Source: Alitta virens (lineage: Eukaryota; Annelida; Polychaeta; Phyllodocida; Nereididae). Taken from it: a DNA stretch of 64,000 nt. Below, piece by piece: positions 27,901 through 36,848 of the stretch; positions within the stretch are counted from its first letter, which is position 1; each line of letters starts with the position of its first letter. The position numbers and the translations under genes are program-made. Location of the stretch: NCBI GenBank assembly GCA_932294295.1, contig OW028579.1, positions 31,693,250-31,757,249 on the forward strand, given 5' to 3'. The notes below the pieces were generated by a model, which was not told the origin of the DNA, ran no database searches, and was given only the letters and a program-made list of their open reading frames with translations.

Positions 27901-30900
27901 GCTTCGAGCCTGGGATATTGCTTGGGTGAGTAGACACTCTTGCCACTTGTGCCAAAATTCACAAATGACACAGATTTATAGCTATTGGTGCCCATGGCTA
28001 TGTAAGTTTAGATTGACGGACAGACAGAGACAGACAGACAGCAGCAAGACAGACAGAATGACAGAGAAATAGAACTTGGGATTAAAACTGGTACCATAAG
28101 AATCCTAATATGTACACAGCCCATGATAAATTAAACCACATATTGCACTATGCTTGGAAGATAAATTGTCAGATACCGAAAAAAGTTTCAGGAAGCATCC
28201 AGCCAATAGAAAAAGTATCGTAATTTCAGAGAGAACCTCCGGGGGCACTGCTAATGGTGTCGCTTGCGCCCCCGAGTGGGAATACAAGGGTGAAATCTAC
28301 AAGACTTGTGTCACTTTTGAAAACCCAAGGTAAGTGGAAAGAAAACTGATCTGTGCCCCACACTATCAACTAGTAAATGTTAACAATTACAGCAATTTAC
28401 ACAAAGTATTGATTTCATATGAATTTGCAAGTAAGATTCCTTGGGTTGTAACTCACTAGGGAGCTTTCAACTGCTTCACACGGTCAATATTGGCTTAAAA
28501 CTAGTGTTAAATAGTTTATGACAAGATAAATTAATCTGAGCTTATCTTAACTTTTCTCAACTTTTATCTCGACTTATCTTATCTTCGGGGAGTTTACGAC
28601 TGCTTCACACTCACAGAAGACTGTGTGTAGTAATCGAAAGCTCCCTGGTGAGTTACAACCCAAGAAATCTTACCAAGAGGTCCAAGATTCAAGAACCAAT
28701 CTACATGCTACAAACAATGTTCACACATACAAGCTTTCAGGAGGGTCCCTCTATGACTACGTAGAAGTCGCTGCCAAGTATTGATTTCATATGAATTTGC
28801 AAGTAAGATTCCTTGGGTTGTAACTCACTAGGGAGCTTTCAACTGCTTCACACGGTCAATATTGGCTTAAAACTAGTGTTAAATAGTTTATGACAAGATA
28901 AATTAATCTGAGCTTATCTTAACTTTTCTCAACTTTTATCTCGACTTATCTTATCTTCGGGGAGTTTACGACTGCTTCACACTCACAGAAGACTGTGTGT
29001 AGTAATCGAAAGCTCCCTGGTGAGTTACAAACCAAGAAATCTTACCAAGAGGTCCAAGATTCAAGAACCAATCTACATGCTACAAACAATGTTCACACAT
29101 ACAAGCTTTCAGGAGGGTCCCTCTATGACTACGTAGAAGTCGCTGCCAAGTATTGATTTCATATGAATTTGCAAGTAAGATTCCTTGGGTTGTAACTCAC
29201 TAGGGAGCTTTCAACTGCTTCACACGGTCAATATTGGCTTAAAACTAGTGTTAAATAGTTTATGACAAGATAAATTAATCTGAGCTTATCTTAACTTTTC
29301 TCAACTTTTATCTCGACTTATCTTATCTTCGGGGAGTTTACGACTGCTTCACACTCACAGAAGACTGTGTGTAGTAATCGAAAGCTCCCTGGTGAGTTAC
29401 AACCCAAGAAATCTTACCAAGAGGTCCAAGATTCAAGAACCAATCTACATGCTACAAACAATGTTCACACATACAAGCTTTCAGGAGGGTCCCTCTATGA
29501 CTACGTAGAAGTCGCTGCCAAGGGGGGGGGGGGGGTGCCAAGCCCCCCCCCCCCCCCCCCGCCTTTGAGGACAATACCGCTAGTTAAAAGCCTTAAATTA
29601 TGACCAAAATAACTCAGATTGTAATTAGTTAAAGATGATCCATTGCGGTATTATGAATTGTTATGGTAAAAATTAGTTTTCAATTTGGAATGTTATTTGA
29701 TCATAATTTTGACACACACATAACAGTCTTGGATATCACGTGTGTATGGCCATTTGATGGCATGGAAAATAGACCCAATTGCATTCAACTGTGCATTTCT
29801 TTAATAAATTTCAGACCATGGTGCTCTACTACAGCCATTTACCAAGATAAATGGGGCGCGTGTGACAGTAAGTAGCAAATAGTTCCATTCGCTAATAGAA
29901 TTGAAAATGCTGAATTTGTATGTCAGCTTTTATAACTTAGTTCTAGATAATATTTTTCTCACAATTATTGCGAGATTATATTGAATGTTTGAATGAGATA
30001 ACTGAAAAAGAAACCTTGGGTACCAATGAGATGTAACTAGGATCAAATTACATTAAATTTCATGTTACACAATTATGCACATGAATTATTTCTATCTAAT
30101 TATCTTTAGATAATGCATTGATTCGTTGACTATTCATTTGCAGCTGGAGAATGCACGTTATGCAAATGTAAGCATATTTTTCAATTTAAGTATGAATTTT
30201 TGCCCTCGGTGTGATACCATCACGGGAGGGCCTTGTCAAAGATCTAGCGCCATATTGGCTTTCAAATTTTGCAGACAGCCATGCACCTTAGCAAAAGATC
30301 CTTGCCAGATGCGAGGCCTAGCCATGATTCTCTTCGAGATATTAAGCATCAGGTTTTAACCCACAATGTCTGACCCATTTCTTCATTCACATGTTTTCTT
30401 TCCAATGTTGTCGACAATTTTGTGCAACATAAGTCACTGCTGACTGCCTTGTGTCAATAACCATTTCCTAGAATTTCATATTCTGGAAATGGGTTGGTAT
30501 TACCACCAGATGGCACACCGTGACTGACAGGTACTGCCACCTGTTGAGAATTAGCATTTACCAATTCTTCACACTGAGGACTTTGCATGCATTGCATGCT
30601 ATTTTTTTGTTTCTGTTGTAATGCACTAACAAGAAGCAGCAAACTGGCTAATGGTGTGGTCAAATTATAGTGTGCTTACAATAAACATACATGTGCTGGG
30701 TTTATAGTCCGTAATTACATAATAAATGTGCTCACTACTCAGCTATATTATAATTAAACCTATGAAAGGCCAATATAGAGACTTCCTCAACTATCTGGAT
30801 GTAGTATCAATTCAGTCTTGCACACGAGATTAACTGTAGGGGCTTAAGAGCTCGCATCAGTGCCATCGCAGTGTAGCGTATAGCCGTATACAAGAAAAGA

Positions 30901-33900
30901 AGAAATGACATGTCAGAGACACCTTTTCTTGGATTTCAGCAATAACCAGAGGTGGAAATGCTAATGGAGCACCTTGTGTTTTTCCATTCGTGTACGAGGG
31001 AGTGTCTTACTCATCCTGCACCAATTTGCGATATAGAACGTAAGTAGTTCCATCTCTGTCCTGGTTTGTATTATCAAATCTCAGCAAAAAGATGGAGTAG
31101 ATAAATCACCCCTCATTGCAAACTTTAGACTCTGAGAATTTCCCATATAGTATTCCATATCGGACAACACCATTTCCATATTGACGATGTTGACAATGTT
31201 GTTCCAAAGCGATACAACATCAGTGCAATATCGGCGATGTTATTATGATGTTCTGTCGATAGCAGCCAATATAGAAACGGTGTTTTCCTGATTTCGAATG
31301 CTATCTGGACAATGAAAAATCATCAAAGGAATTTAGCATTACCACTGGAACAAAAGCAAGTTTGTGTATGTTTTTATTTTTAAATTGCCAAATTTAGTTA
31401 GATCTAATTTTCCATTTCCAATTTACTATTTTTCAGCCATTGGTGTTCTACAGATTCTTTCTACCAAGGCAACTTTGGAGAATGTGTTTATGGTAAGTTC
31501 TTTCACCACTCGCTACAATATACCTATTTATATCTATAAATAATATCTCTTACTGACCATCCGTTATTTACTATGATCTTTTTCATTCTGTTACAGATGA
31601 CTGCCCATACTGCTCAGGTAAATTTTCAGCTATAATTGATATATTGCAAGTGCCTCATTGCCTTAGCACCTGCCTGTTTTTCTGAGAGGGATGTAACCCA
31701 CGCAAAATTAGGGCCATTCAGAGGCTGAAATCAAACTAGGCGAACTCCATGATTAAAGAGTATCACAGGTCTGTGGTTTGGTTGGCATGACAACAAAAAC
31801 TAACCTACACCAGATGGGGGGGGGGGGGGTGTCCTCTGCCTTATGCTGGTGTTGGCCCTGAAAATTTTAGTTGTCTCCCTCTGGAGTGCAAACAGTGCAT
31901 TTCCTCCATAATAAGAGCAGTTAAACGATTAAAAAAAAAATCAGACAAATTAGTAATTTATGTTTAATGGAGTATTAAAAGTTAGTTATAACACTCATAA
32001 GGGGTTAACTGACATTTTCAGTGTCGAGATATAACCAACAAAAATGTTACGATTGGCAGGAAGACCGTTGCAATGTTTTTAAATACATTTTTTTGGATTC
32101 TGTGACCCGACGACTTTTCTAATAATTGTGTAATTATAACAAGTCATTATAAAAAAGAAAAAAAAGAGACAATTTTCGGAAATATCGTGGAAGTGGTTGA
32201 ATTACAGATGCAATTTCAGGTTAGGTTTTCTTAGTCTTAGTATCTCTCACTCTGTTTGCAGACCGAACGGTAGGGGGCACTGGAGATGGGCTCGCATGTG
32301 CCGCCTCATGGTCATACAAAGGACAAATCTACAGGGGATGCATCACCACGGATCACCCCAGGTTGGTGTCTTTTTTTTACTGTGTCTGGGACTGTCTGCA
32401 TGTTTTCTTTGGAATAGCAGGAACTAATTAATTGTTCTATTGGTAGAATATACATGTTTGCATTGAGTTTGAAGTAAGATATCACACAGTCTCTAAAAGA
32501 AGTGAGGACACCCTGTGCAATGCATTGGCATTTAAAACACAATATCTCAGGTCATGTTAAACTTACTATAGTGAAACTTTTAGAGATTGATGTTCATGTA
32601 TTCGGCTTCCAATTGAAGGGTTCAAATTTCAGTTTGACACAGGGAGTAGATGATAAAAACAGTCAAAACATGGTAGTGGTGGAAAATGAGTAATTACTCA
32701 AAGAATGCATTGCTGTATTTTTAATTGGATTTCATCATCCAATAATTTAACAAATATAAACCCAATAATGTAAATATAGTGAACTTACCAGCTGTATTGA
32801 GTTTTTCGCAGATGCCCATTTAGTGAAAAAAAAGGTAAACACCAGGGCAAAATTGAATACGTGCTTAAAAATTCTAAATTTTTTTTTTAATTAGCAAATG
32901 ATCACAACTGTTTGTGTCTGTCTCATGCGCTCTTTTGTGCTTTTGACTGAGAATCTCACTGAAGATGAACAACAAAAAAACCCAATAACTTACCTCTGGT
33001 AAGTCCGGTTATCTTGGTAGATATATTCTCATTTCCATTTTTTTTTACAGGGCTTGGTGCTCCACCACTTCAGTATATAATGATTTTTGGGGAAATTGTC
33101 TAGGTATGTCCTGTATTAATTTAAGTTATCTTTATACTAAATGATCACATTTTAACCCTGATTGTTAAGGTCCATAATCGTATTCACGTGAATTCAGCAG
33201 GTATTTGAGTGGACACTGTATTTCAATTTTCTGAGTAAATGAGTTTGGTGAAAGTACTTTAGGTAACTTTAATTTACATTGATATGATGTGAAAAGACAT
33301 GAAGTATTAGTAAAATAATTGTCATATTTTATTTGCCAATTTAAATTTTTTTTATGTGAAGTAAGTAGGCATTTGCAAGAGGATGAGAGTGTATCTTGTA
33401 ACTTATGAAGTGATAATTAAATACTTGATCTACAGTTTGCATTCTATGTGAAATGGAACCATATCCATGAATTAAATGACCACTTCTTTATGAATTTCAG
33501 ATGCAAACTGTCGCGGACTCTGTAAAGGTTTGTATTTGCCGCATCATATTATTTTGATATCAAAGATTACATGGCCAAATGTGCCACGTGCGTTTTCCAT
33601 TAGAAGGATAAACGCATGGTTTTTAGCAAATTATAATGAAGCAAAAACCATGCATTTTCCATGCCTTTATCCTAACACATGGAAAATGCACGTGCACAAT
33701 TGGTAAAAAAAAATCATTAGGCTCTTAAAATAGAATCTTTTCAAGGACATAATCGAACTAGTTTTTTGGATATGAAAATATTTGGAAAGATGTAAATATC
33801 AGAATATGGAGTTTACTGGTATCAACCATCAGTGCTAAATTATGTGACCTTTATAACTTTTGCCAGTGGGAAAATCTGATATTTAGAGAATTTAATAACA

Positions 33901-35799
33901 AGAGATTGGCTTAGTCTGTCATAAAGTGTTTAGTTTCTTTCCTAAAATTGTCATGTTTTATCCGATTTAAAAACTTCAATGTTTCTCAGACAGCTCTGTA
34001 TCTATTTAATCCATGACTGTCATGCATCCATTAAAATGACGATTTGTAACAATAGTGGTCTTTGGTTAAATATCATAACCATGTTTCCATGGCAATCATT
34101 AGGACTAGTGATCTCACTTTTCACTTCATTGTCGATTAACTATGACAACGGCTTTTAAGGAAGTTTTGCCCTGGAAATTGTGACAGCAATATAACTTTTG
34201 CGAATAAACTCAAAATTCAAGCTAATTTACAGGATTTTGACATAACTATCATGTACAAATTAATGTTTTCTTCCAAGAAATAAATATCCCATCAGTTTCA
34301 TAGTGAATGCATGATGAAAATAATTTGTAAAACAGGCGCGTTGCAAGTTTATTTATTTTTTAATTTATCTATTTATAATCTACAAAGAGCTGAATCATGT
34401 TTTTTTGCACATGTACTGCCATAACAAATTTGTATTAGCCAAGATATGAAATCCTTTAAAAAAATTATTTTTTCAGACCGAACTGAACTTGGTTCCGCGG
34501 GAGGGGCTGCTTGCGTTTTTCCATTTTTTTACAAGGACACCACTTATTATTCTTGTACCACCAGGGATCATTTTCGGTGAGCGATTATACCATTTTCTCA
34601 AAAACTTCTAAATAATGTCATTATAATAATGTATATTTATTTGTTATACTTTAATTAATCATACTTTAATAAAATATTTTATAGTAACCATCAGTCCCCA
34701 AATATAGTCTTTTCACTGAAGAGCCCTGAGTTCAGCAAGACATAAGTCCTTCCTCTCCTCTTATTACTCCCTTTGCTTTTCAGACATAGAAGATAATCAC
34801 TGACTTATTCATAAATATAACTTTCTCAGAAAAATAACAAAAAACAACGGAATGATAAGGTGTCAAATATACATTAAAATTCTGCTAGGATGCACATTGC
34901 TTCAGCCAATCATAGCCAAAGGCGGGAACTTTTTCAGCCAATAGAATTGCAGTATTCTGTCATAGCCACCTGGTGGAAATATAGAGAACCTTCTGTGAAA
35001 ATCCACTATTGAAAAAGCATTTGTGATCTGGCGCATAATTTTGAGTATAAACTCAACTGCGTAAGGTCTAAAAAAAGAACTCTTTGTATTGTTTATATAA
35101 TACTTATTAATAATTTAAATTATTATTATTTAATTTTTATTTCACTTTGCAGACATTGGTGTGCCACGCAGTCTGTTTTTGATCAAGCAGCTTGGGGAAA
35201 CTGTGTATACGGTAAGAAATAAAAAGAGGAAACTTTTAAAGAGCGTATTATTTTACCAACGTAAACAAAATTATTAAATAGTGGCATGGCCGTTTTGTGT
35301 TTAATAAATATAGGTCGTCATGTGGATCCAGGGCTTCAATTGGCAGAGGGACTGCATGCTTTACCCAATAGGAGTCCTTGGTTCACATGACGATGAAGTC
35401 TTCTGGAGTTTAGTTTCCAAGCCTATGAGTTCTGTTCTAAGATCATCGATCCGAGCTCTGTTAGAAGCGTTGAGCCTGACAATTCCGTAAATAATGATTT
35501 TACAGTCAATTGCATTTACTTGGAAATGAAACTCCAGAACAGAGAGAGCCCCTCCAGATGACGTCATGTGAACCCAGGACTCCCATTGGTTAAAGCAGTC
35601 ACTCAGCCTATGATTCCTGGATTCGCATGATGTCCTCCGGAGCAGCTCTCTCTGCTCTGGAGTTTAGTTTCCAAGTCTATGAAATTGGCTGTAAACACGA
35701 TATAAGTACTATAGTTGCATGGCTGAGCTTAAAAATGTACTACTGTATATTCTTGATTTCATGTATACATTTTATTTATTTCCAGAATGCGACAATTAA
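9896..35799 (+). CDS. Secreted protein with eight fibronectin type II domains (spliced gene, overall span)
   Basis: A multi-exon gene encoding tandem FN2 modules, small disulfide-bonded extracellular folds known in other proteins to bind collagen or gelatin. Eight module pairs run from 13521 to 35211. In each pair the 100-nt exon enters in phase 1 and leaves in phase 2, and the second exon (53, 56 or 59 nt) returns to phase 1. Modules are joined by short phase 1-1 linker exons rich in Cys, and the gene ends in a 14-nt coding exon at 35786-35799 with stop TAA. All junctions are GT..AG. The visible coding length is about 1.5 kb, roughly 510-530 residues. There is no catalytic or transmembrane segment, so the product is probably secreted. 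The first exon with the start codon is not identified; 9896-9958 is a possible leader exon. The ligand is unknown. Confidence 0.85.
10067..10258 (+). mobile_element. SINE family 1, full-length plus copy
   Basis: Head GTGGGGGCCTAGCTC with box A-like and box B-like (GGCTCAATTCC) segments, body TTGGATGGCTGTTTCATCC, and tail AGAAATACAGGACATAAAGC. Lies in the putative first intron of the FN2 gene. Confidence 0.75.
10798..11108. repeat. GATA-type microsatellite (AGATAGAT)n
   Basis: About 310 bp of GATA/GATG/GACA tetranucleotides, which creates a spurious minus-strand frame of Leu-Ser-Ile-Tyr repeats. It directly abuts the SINE family 2 copy at 11104-11312, as does the short GATA run at 62234-62256, so the microsatellite probably grew from that SINE's tail. 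Confidence 0.9.
11104..11312 (-). mobile_element. SINE family 2, minus copy lacking the tRNA head
   Basis: Shares GATATGGAAAGTRCAGCC, TCTAAGGCAAGT, ACACATTTACCCCA, GGACCGCCAATTTAA and GATGTTGCTCATGAAGGGTG with the more complete copy at 62232-62540. The tRNA-like head is missing or degraded here. Confidence 0.65.
11508..11678 (+). mobile_element. SINE family 1 head fused to retroelement tail (copy 2)
   Basis: The head GTGGGGGCCTAGCTAAGTGG..GCTTCCAACCAA of SINE family 1 stops at about 11553. From 11571 the sequence follows the GGTGGCCCC tail family. Either this is a composite retroelement or one element inserted next to the other. Confidence 0.5.
11700..13020. other. Intronic AT-rich sequence, nothing recognised
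   Basis: No conserved frame, RNA gene or structured repeat is seen. A TA/TTTTTTAT-rich stretch lies at about 12208-12280, and an AATAAA is present at 12603 without a supported gene in front of it. Confidence 0.4.
13045..13160 (-). mobile_element. SINE family 3 fragment (minus)
   Basis: Shares GGTGGAGTGAAGCAGTGGTT, GGAGAATCTGCTCAG and ATCCACTGGGCCATGGCACCC with the longer copy at 25868-26125. The tRNA head (reverse orientation) is mutated. Confidence 0.5.
13291..13435. mobile_element. Foldback MITE family A, copy 1 (intact)
   Basis: A near-perfect palindrome of 145 bp. The left arm starts TACATGGCCAAATGTGCCAC and the right arm ends GTGGCACAATTGGCCATGTA, with AAAACGCATGGTTTTTAGC in the centre. 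Other copies: 17024-17088 (internally deleted), 33568-33704 and 63850-63990. Confidence 0.85.
13521..14388 (+). CDS. FN2 module 1 (W-type) and linker exon
   Basis: Exons 13521-13620 (100 nt), 13956-14008 (53 nt) and linker 14353-14388 (36 nt). The first reads [18 protein letters not shown] then [11 protein letters not shown]; the second [17 protein letters not shown]; the linker [12 protein letters not shown]. The four FN2 cysteines and the WC-x(n)-WGNC core are present, but the usual C-x2-P-F start is replaced by CAHNW. Donors and acceptors are AAAAG|GT, ACAG|A, TTAG|GT, GCAG|A and AAAA|GT. Confidence 0.85.
14017..14268. mobile_element. Foldback MITE family D with internal 21-bp tandem array
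   Basis: Ends TTACAGCCAACTTCATAGAC and GTCTATGAAATTGGCTGTAA are inverted repeats. The interior has inverted blocks around TGACGTCATGTGAAT and TTCACATGATGTCATCTGG. The right arm has a 21-bp unit (CCAAGTCTATGATATGGATTT) repeated more than three times at about 14180-14255. A related copy is at 35500-35695. Confidence 0.7.
14560..14678. mobile_element. Foldback MITE family B, copy 2
   Basis: Ends TCCAAGATAGCATTCC and GGAATGCTATCTGC with the family interior (GGCGCGACATTGCGACATC, CGATGCTGGCCCGAT). It lies about 115 bp from copy 3. Confidence 0.7.
14793..14923. mobile_element. Foldback MITE family B, copy 3
   Basis: Ends TCCCAGATAGCATTCC and ATGCTATCTGGGA with the interior GATGTTGGCCCGAT. The short stretch between copies 2 and 3 also has B-like words (CATCGTTGGACCAACGATG), so this may be a nested or tandem pair. 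Confidence 0.7.
15166..16548 (+). CDS. FN2 module 2 (FPF-type) and linker exon
   Basis: Exons 15166-15265 (100 nt), 15966-16021 (56 nt) and linker 16492-16548 (57 nt). The first reads [18 protein letters not shown] then TNRDHDK; the second [18 protein letters not shown]; the linker [18 protein letters not shown]. All canonical FN2 residues are present (C-x2-P-F, four Cys, the aromatic WC and WGNC). The donor after DHDK is AA|GTATGT. Confidence 0.85.
15335..15610 (+). mobile_element. SINE family 2-like copy plus shared downstream block
   Basis: After a T13 run, the sequence CCGGTTCAAGCCCTCAACCGG looks like a box B region. The body (GGTGTCAATTGCATGAGAC, ACTCAGTGTCTATGCTGAGG, GGGGTAAATGTGTAA) is the reverse complement of words in the copies at 11104-11312 and 62232-62540. 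The following block, ATCTCATCATAATGTCTGCCTCTGG, recurs at 63390-63415. Confidence 0.5.
15641..15784. repeat. Perfect 12-bp minisatellite, 12 copies
   Basis: ACTGGTAACAGT is repeated twelve times without a single change, 144 bp in total. The unit is nearly its own reverse complement (10 of 12 positions). It lies in the intron between the two exons of FN2 module 2 and creates spurious Asn-Ser-Thr-Gly and Val-Thr-Ser-Thr frames on the two strands. Confidence 0.95.
17024..17088. mobile_element. MITE family A, internally deleted copy
   Basis: Begins TACATGGCCAAATGTGCCAC and ends AACGCCATGTA; only 65 bp remain of a roughly 145-bp element. Confidence 0.65.
19365..19620. repeat. Degenerate CAGTCAGTTCAG minisatellite
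   Basis: The words CAGTCAGTTCAG and CAAGTCAGTC recur irregularly about fifteen times. No coding potential. Confidence 0.75.
21465..23468 (+). CDS. FN2 module 3 and linker exon
   Basis: Exons 21465-21564 (100 nt), 23284-23336 (53 nt) and linker 23439-23468 (30 nt). The first reads [17 protein letters not shown] then [10 protein letters not shown]; the second [17 protein letters not shown]; the linker [10 protein letters not shown]. The start is CAIPF, a conservative form of the CxxPF signature. The last WG pair is replaced by FG, still aromatic-Gly. Confidence 0.85.
22545..22680. mobile_element. Foldback element (GAGGG-type), intronic
   Basis: The ends TATTGACTGGTGCGAGGGC and GAAGTGACCAGTCAATA form an imperfect inverted repeat. 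The arms contain TTTCATTTGAC and GTCAAATAAAAC. Looks like a short nonautonomous hairpin transposon. Confidence 0.6.
23548..23970 (+). mobile_element. SINE family 1 copy with 70-bp tail reiterated four times
   Basis: The head CTTAGCTCAGTGGTAGC and box B GGGTTCAAATCC are followed by a 70-bp body unit (words TTCATCATTTGCCTCACTGC, CCTGTCCTGATCAGCCCTTA, TGCAAAAATATGGG) repeated with exact 70-bp spacing, with the word TGCAAAAATA at 23691, 23761, 23831 and 23901. The element ends ATGGGATGTAAAGCCCTG. Lies between FN2 modules 3 and 4. Confidence 0.8.
24243..27925 (+). CDS. FN2 module 4 and long linker exon
   Basis: Exons 24243-24342 (100 nt), 26534-26589 (56 nt) and linker 27851-27925 (75 nt). The first reads [18 protein letters not shown] then TTVEDD; the second [17 protein letters not shown]; the linker [18 protein letters not shown] then SSLGYCLG, a longer Pro/Thr-rich hinge. 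The two domain exons are separated by an intron containing a whole Tc1-like transposon (24405-26255). Confidence 0.85.
25228..25425 (+). mobile_element. SINE family 1 copy inside the Tc1-like element
   Basis: CTACCTCAGTGGTAGTGCGC, CCGGGTTCAATTCCCGG (intact box B and T-loop-like stem) and the body TTGGATGGCTGTTTCATCC up to CAGAAATACAGG. Well preserved, so younger than its host transposon. Confidence 0.75.
25868..26125 (-). mobile_element. tRNA-derived SINE family 3 inside the right inverted repeat of the Tc1-like element
   Basis: On the minus strand the head reads GTGTCGTGGCCTAGTGGATAG..GTGGGTTCAAACCCA, with clear box A and box B. The body carries CACCCAGGTGGTGCAGCATG and CCCCAGGGAGTTGAGAAAG. 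It splits the transposon's right inverted repeat. A degraded relative lies at 13045-13160. Confidence 0.75.
27141..27280. mobile_element. Foldback element (ACCCAACCACTGTG ends)
   Basis: The left arm ACCCAACCACTGTGATGGAT / CAGCTCAATGAAACCC and right arm GGGTTTCAATGAGCTG / ATCCACCACTGTGGTTGGGT form a 140-bp hairpin. The centre is GC-richer (GGAACTCACGCGAAGCC). Intronic. Confidence 0.75.
28230..30167 (+). CDS. FN2 module 5 (W-type) and linker exon
   Basis: Exons 28230-28329 (100 nt), 29815-29867 (53 nt) and linker 30144-30167 (24 nt). The first reads [17 protein letters not shown] then [11 protein letters not shown]; the second [17 protein letters not shown]; the linker TGECTLCK. As in modules 1 and 7 the CxxPF signature is replaced by a CA-x2-W pattern. 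The intron between the two domain exons contains the 372-bp triplication. Confidence 0.85.
28406..29521. repeat. 372-bp tandem triplication containing a MITE
   Basis: Three adjacent units start at 28406, 28778 and 29150, exactly 372 bp apart and almost identical (for example one ACAACCC/ACAAACC difference). Each carries a foldback element of about 245 bp with ends GTAAGATTCCTTGGGTTGT and ACAACCCAAGAAATCTTAC, plus about 110 bp of trailing sequence. The array ends at a G14 run. Confidence 0.95.
29522..29561. repeat. G14 / C18 homopolymer inverted pair
   Basis: Fourteen G are followed by TGCCAAG and about eighteen C, immediately after the triplication. Such an arrangement is prone to sequencing or assembly error. 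Confidence 0.85.
30940..31617 (+). CDS. FN2 module 6 and linker exon
   Basis: Exons 30940-31039 (100 nt), 31437-31492 (56 nt) and linker 31597-31617 (21 nt). The first reads [17 protein letters not shown] then [11 protein letters not shown]; the second [17 protein letters not shown]; the linker DDCPYC. This is a canonical FN2 module. The junction residue before HWC is Thr where most modules have Arg. Confidence 0.85.
31141..31308. mobile_element. Foldback MITE family B, copy 4
   Basis: Ends TCCCATATAGTATTCC and GAATGCTATCTGG with the interior TCGGCGATGTTATTATGATG. The copy is longer and more diverged than the others. It lies in the intron of FN2 module 6. Confidence 0.65.
32262..33527 (+). 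CDS. FN2 module 7 (W-type) and linker exon
   Basis: Exons 32262-32361 (100 nt), 33051-33103 (53 nt) and linker 33501-33527 (27 nt). The first reads [17 protein letters not shown] then [11 protein letters not shown]; the second [17 protein letters not shown]; the linker DANCRGLCK. It is close to module 1 in sequence and shares its 53-nt second exon, which suggests the two derive from duplication of one module. Confidence 0.85.
33568..33704. mobile_element. Foldback MITE family A, copy 3
   Basis: Starts TACATGGCCAAATGTGCCAC with the GCATGGTTTTTAGC / AAAAACCATGCATTTT centre. The outermost bases of the right arm are lost. Confidence 0.75.
34477..35799 (+). CDS. FN2 module 8 and terminal exon
   Basis: Exons 34477-34576 (100 nt), 35153-35211 (59 nt) and terminal 35786-35799. 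The first reads [19 protein letters not shown] then TTRDHF; the second [18 protein letters not shown]. The second exon is 3 nt longer than its relatives, giving an extra Ala before WGNC. The terminal exon codes only for ECDN and the stop TAA, after acceptor TTCCAG. An AATAAA at 36245-36250 is a possible polyadenylation signal. Confidence 0.85.
34690..35010 (-). repeat. Dispersed repeat, minus copy of the 5440-5790 element
   Basis: Reverse-complement blocks shared with the plus copy include GACATAAGTCCTT, CAGCCAATAGAATTGCAGTA and CACCTGGTGGAAAT. Lies between the two exons of FN2 module 8. Confidence 0.55.
35500..35695. mobile_element. Foldback MITE family D, copy 2
   Basis: Ends TTTACAGTCAATTGCATTTAC and AAGTCTATGAAATTGGCTGTAAA with inverted blocks CCAGATGACGTCATGTGAA and TTCGCATGATGTCCTCCGG. 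A further partial repeat of the arm lies at 35320-35430. Confidence 0.6.
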
Positions 35800-36305
35800 A
35801 CTCGCTAGGTTCCAGTTGGAGTGTGTTAACAATTTGTGTTGTAACATTTTAGTATCAGTTTTAAAATCAAAGAATCATTGCTATGTTCATACTATCCAGT
35901 TATCATGTAAACATGATCATTGTGTAAATGTATCAGATCATATAAAAAACCATAGTCATCTCTGTAGGGAATTACCATCATGATGTATAATGATTACTGT
36001 ATGTAATGTATTACAATATTATATATCACCTTTTATGATTATTACTTATTCTGCATGACTGAATTTAAGTAAAAATATATGCAATTCTCGATGGTTTCAT
36101 GCCGTGTATTAATTTCTATTAGTCGTGCCCAAATTTTCTTTTTCATATTATCGTTATTGATACTAAACTTTCTTCTTCATGTTGTTGTTATTGAGACTAA
36201 TATATATAATATTTTACTAATTTTATAGATTGTTAATGGTGTGTAATAAACTTTGGACTCCAGGGGCTGACATTATTGTAATTTTCTACAGTTAGTGTTG
36301 GTTTG
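35800..36305 (+). other. Probable 3' UTR and flank of the FN2 gene
   Basis: AT-rich non-coding sequence after the stop, with AATAAA at 36245. The mRNA end cannot be fixed from sequence. Confidence 0.35.
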
Positions 36306-36440
36306 AGGGTGGCCTCTCGGCAGTGATGACATGATCAACTAACAGGGGTCACCCCACTCTATGTTAAAAAAAAACCGCTGTATTAGTTATCATATTTTTA
36401 TATTTATATAATGGTGGGCAAAATAAATGAATCTGAATCT
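36306..36440 (+). repeat. Retroelement 3' tail family, copy 3
   Basis: GGGTGGCCTC through GGGGTCACCCC to AAATAAATGAATCTGAATCT. Confidence 0.6.
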
Positions 36441-36848
36441 CTCTCTTTTGGAATTTTGAATATTCCTTAATCCAGGATAACACTGATGTAAATCAGTATT
36501 TATATTAATTACATGTCATTGTAAATCAAATATGTTTGTCTATAAAAATTGATATACAATATAAATGTGTGTGGTTTTTCTTTTTGGACAGAAAAAAGTT
36601 TTCAAATAAGACCTAGTGCAAAACTAATGAACAAATAAAAAGTTTCAACCTCCTTTTACTAACTGAAATATTGGAATTGATACTATTGTAAGTATATCTT
36701 TTTTTTTGGTATACTACAGGATGTAGTTCGTGGATCTGTTGTATTTTATGAAAATTAACACAATTCGCATGTAAAACCTGATTTGCTTAGTCATTTAATT
36801 TCATAATTTTTTTGAATTGCTCAGGACACCCATTTTCTATTTTTGTTA

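Noticed and set aside
28406..29521. CRISPR-like array
   Set aside because: Three contiguous 372-bp units without spacers in animal DNA; it is a tandem duplication.
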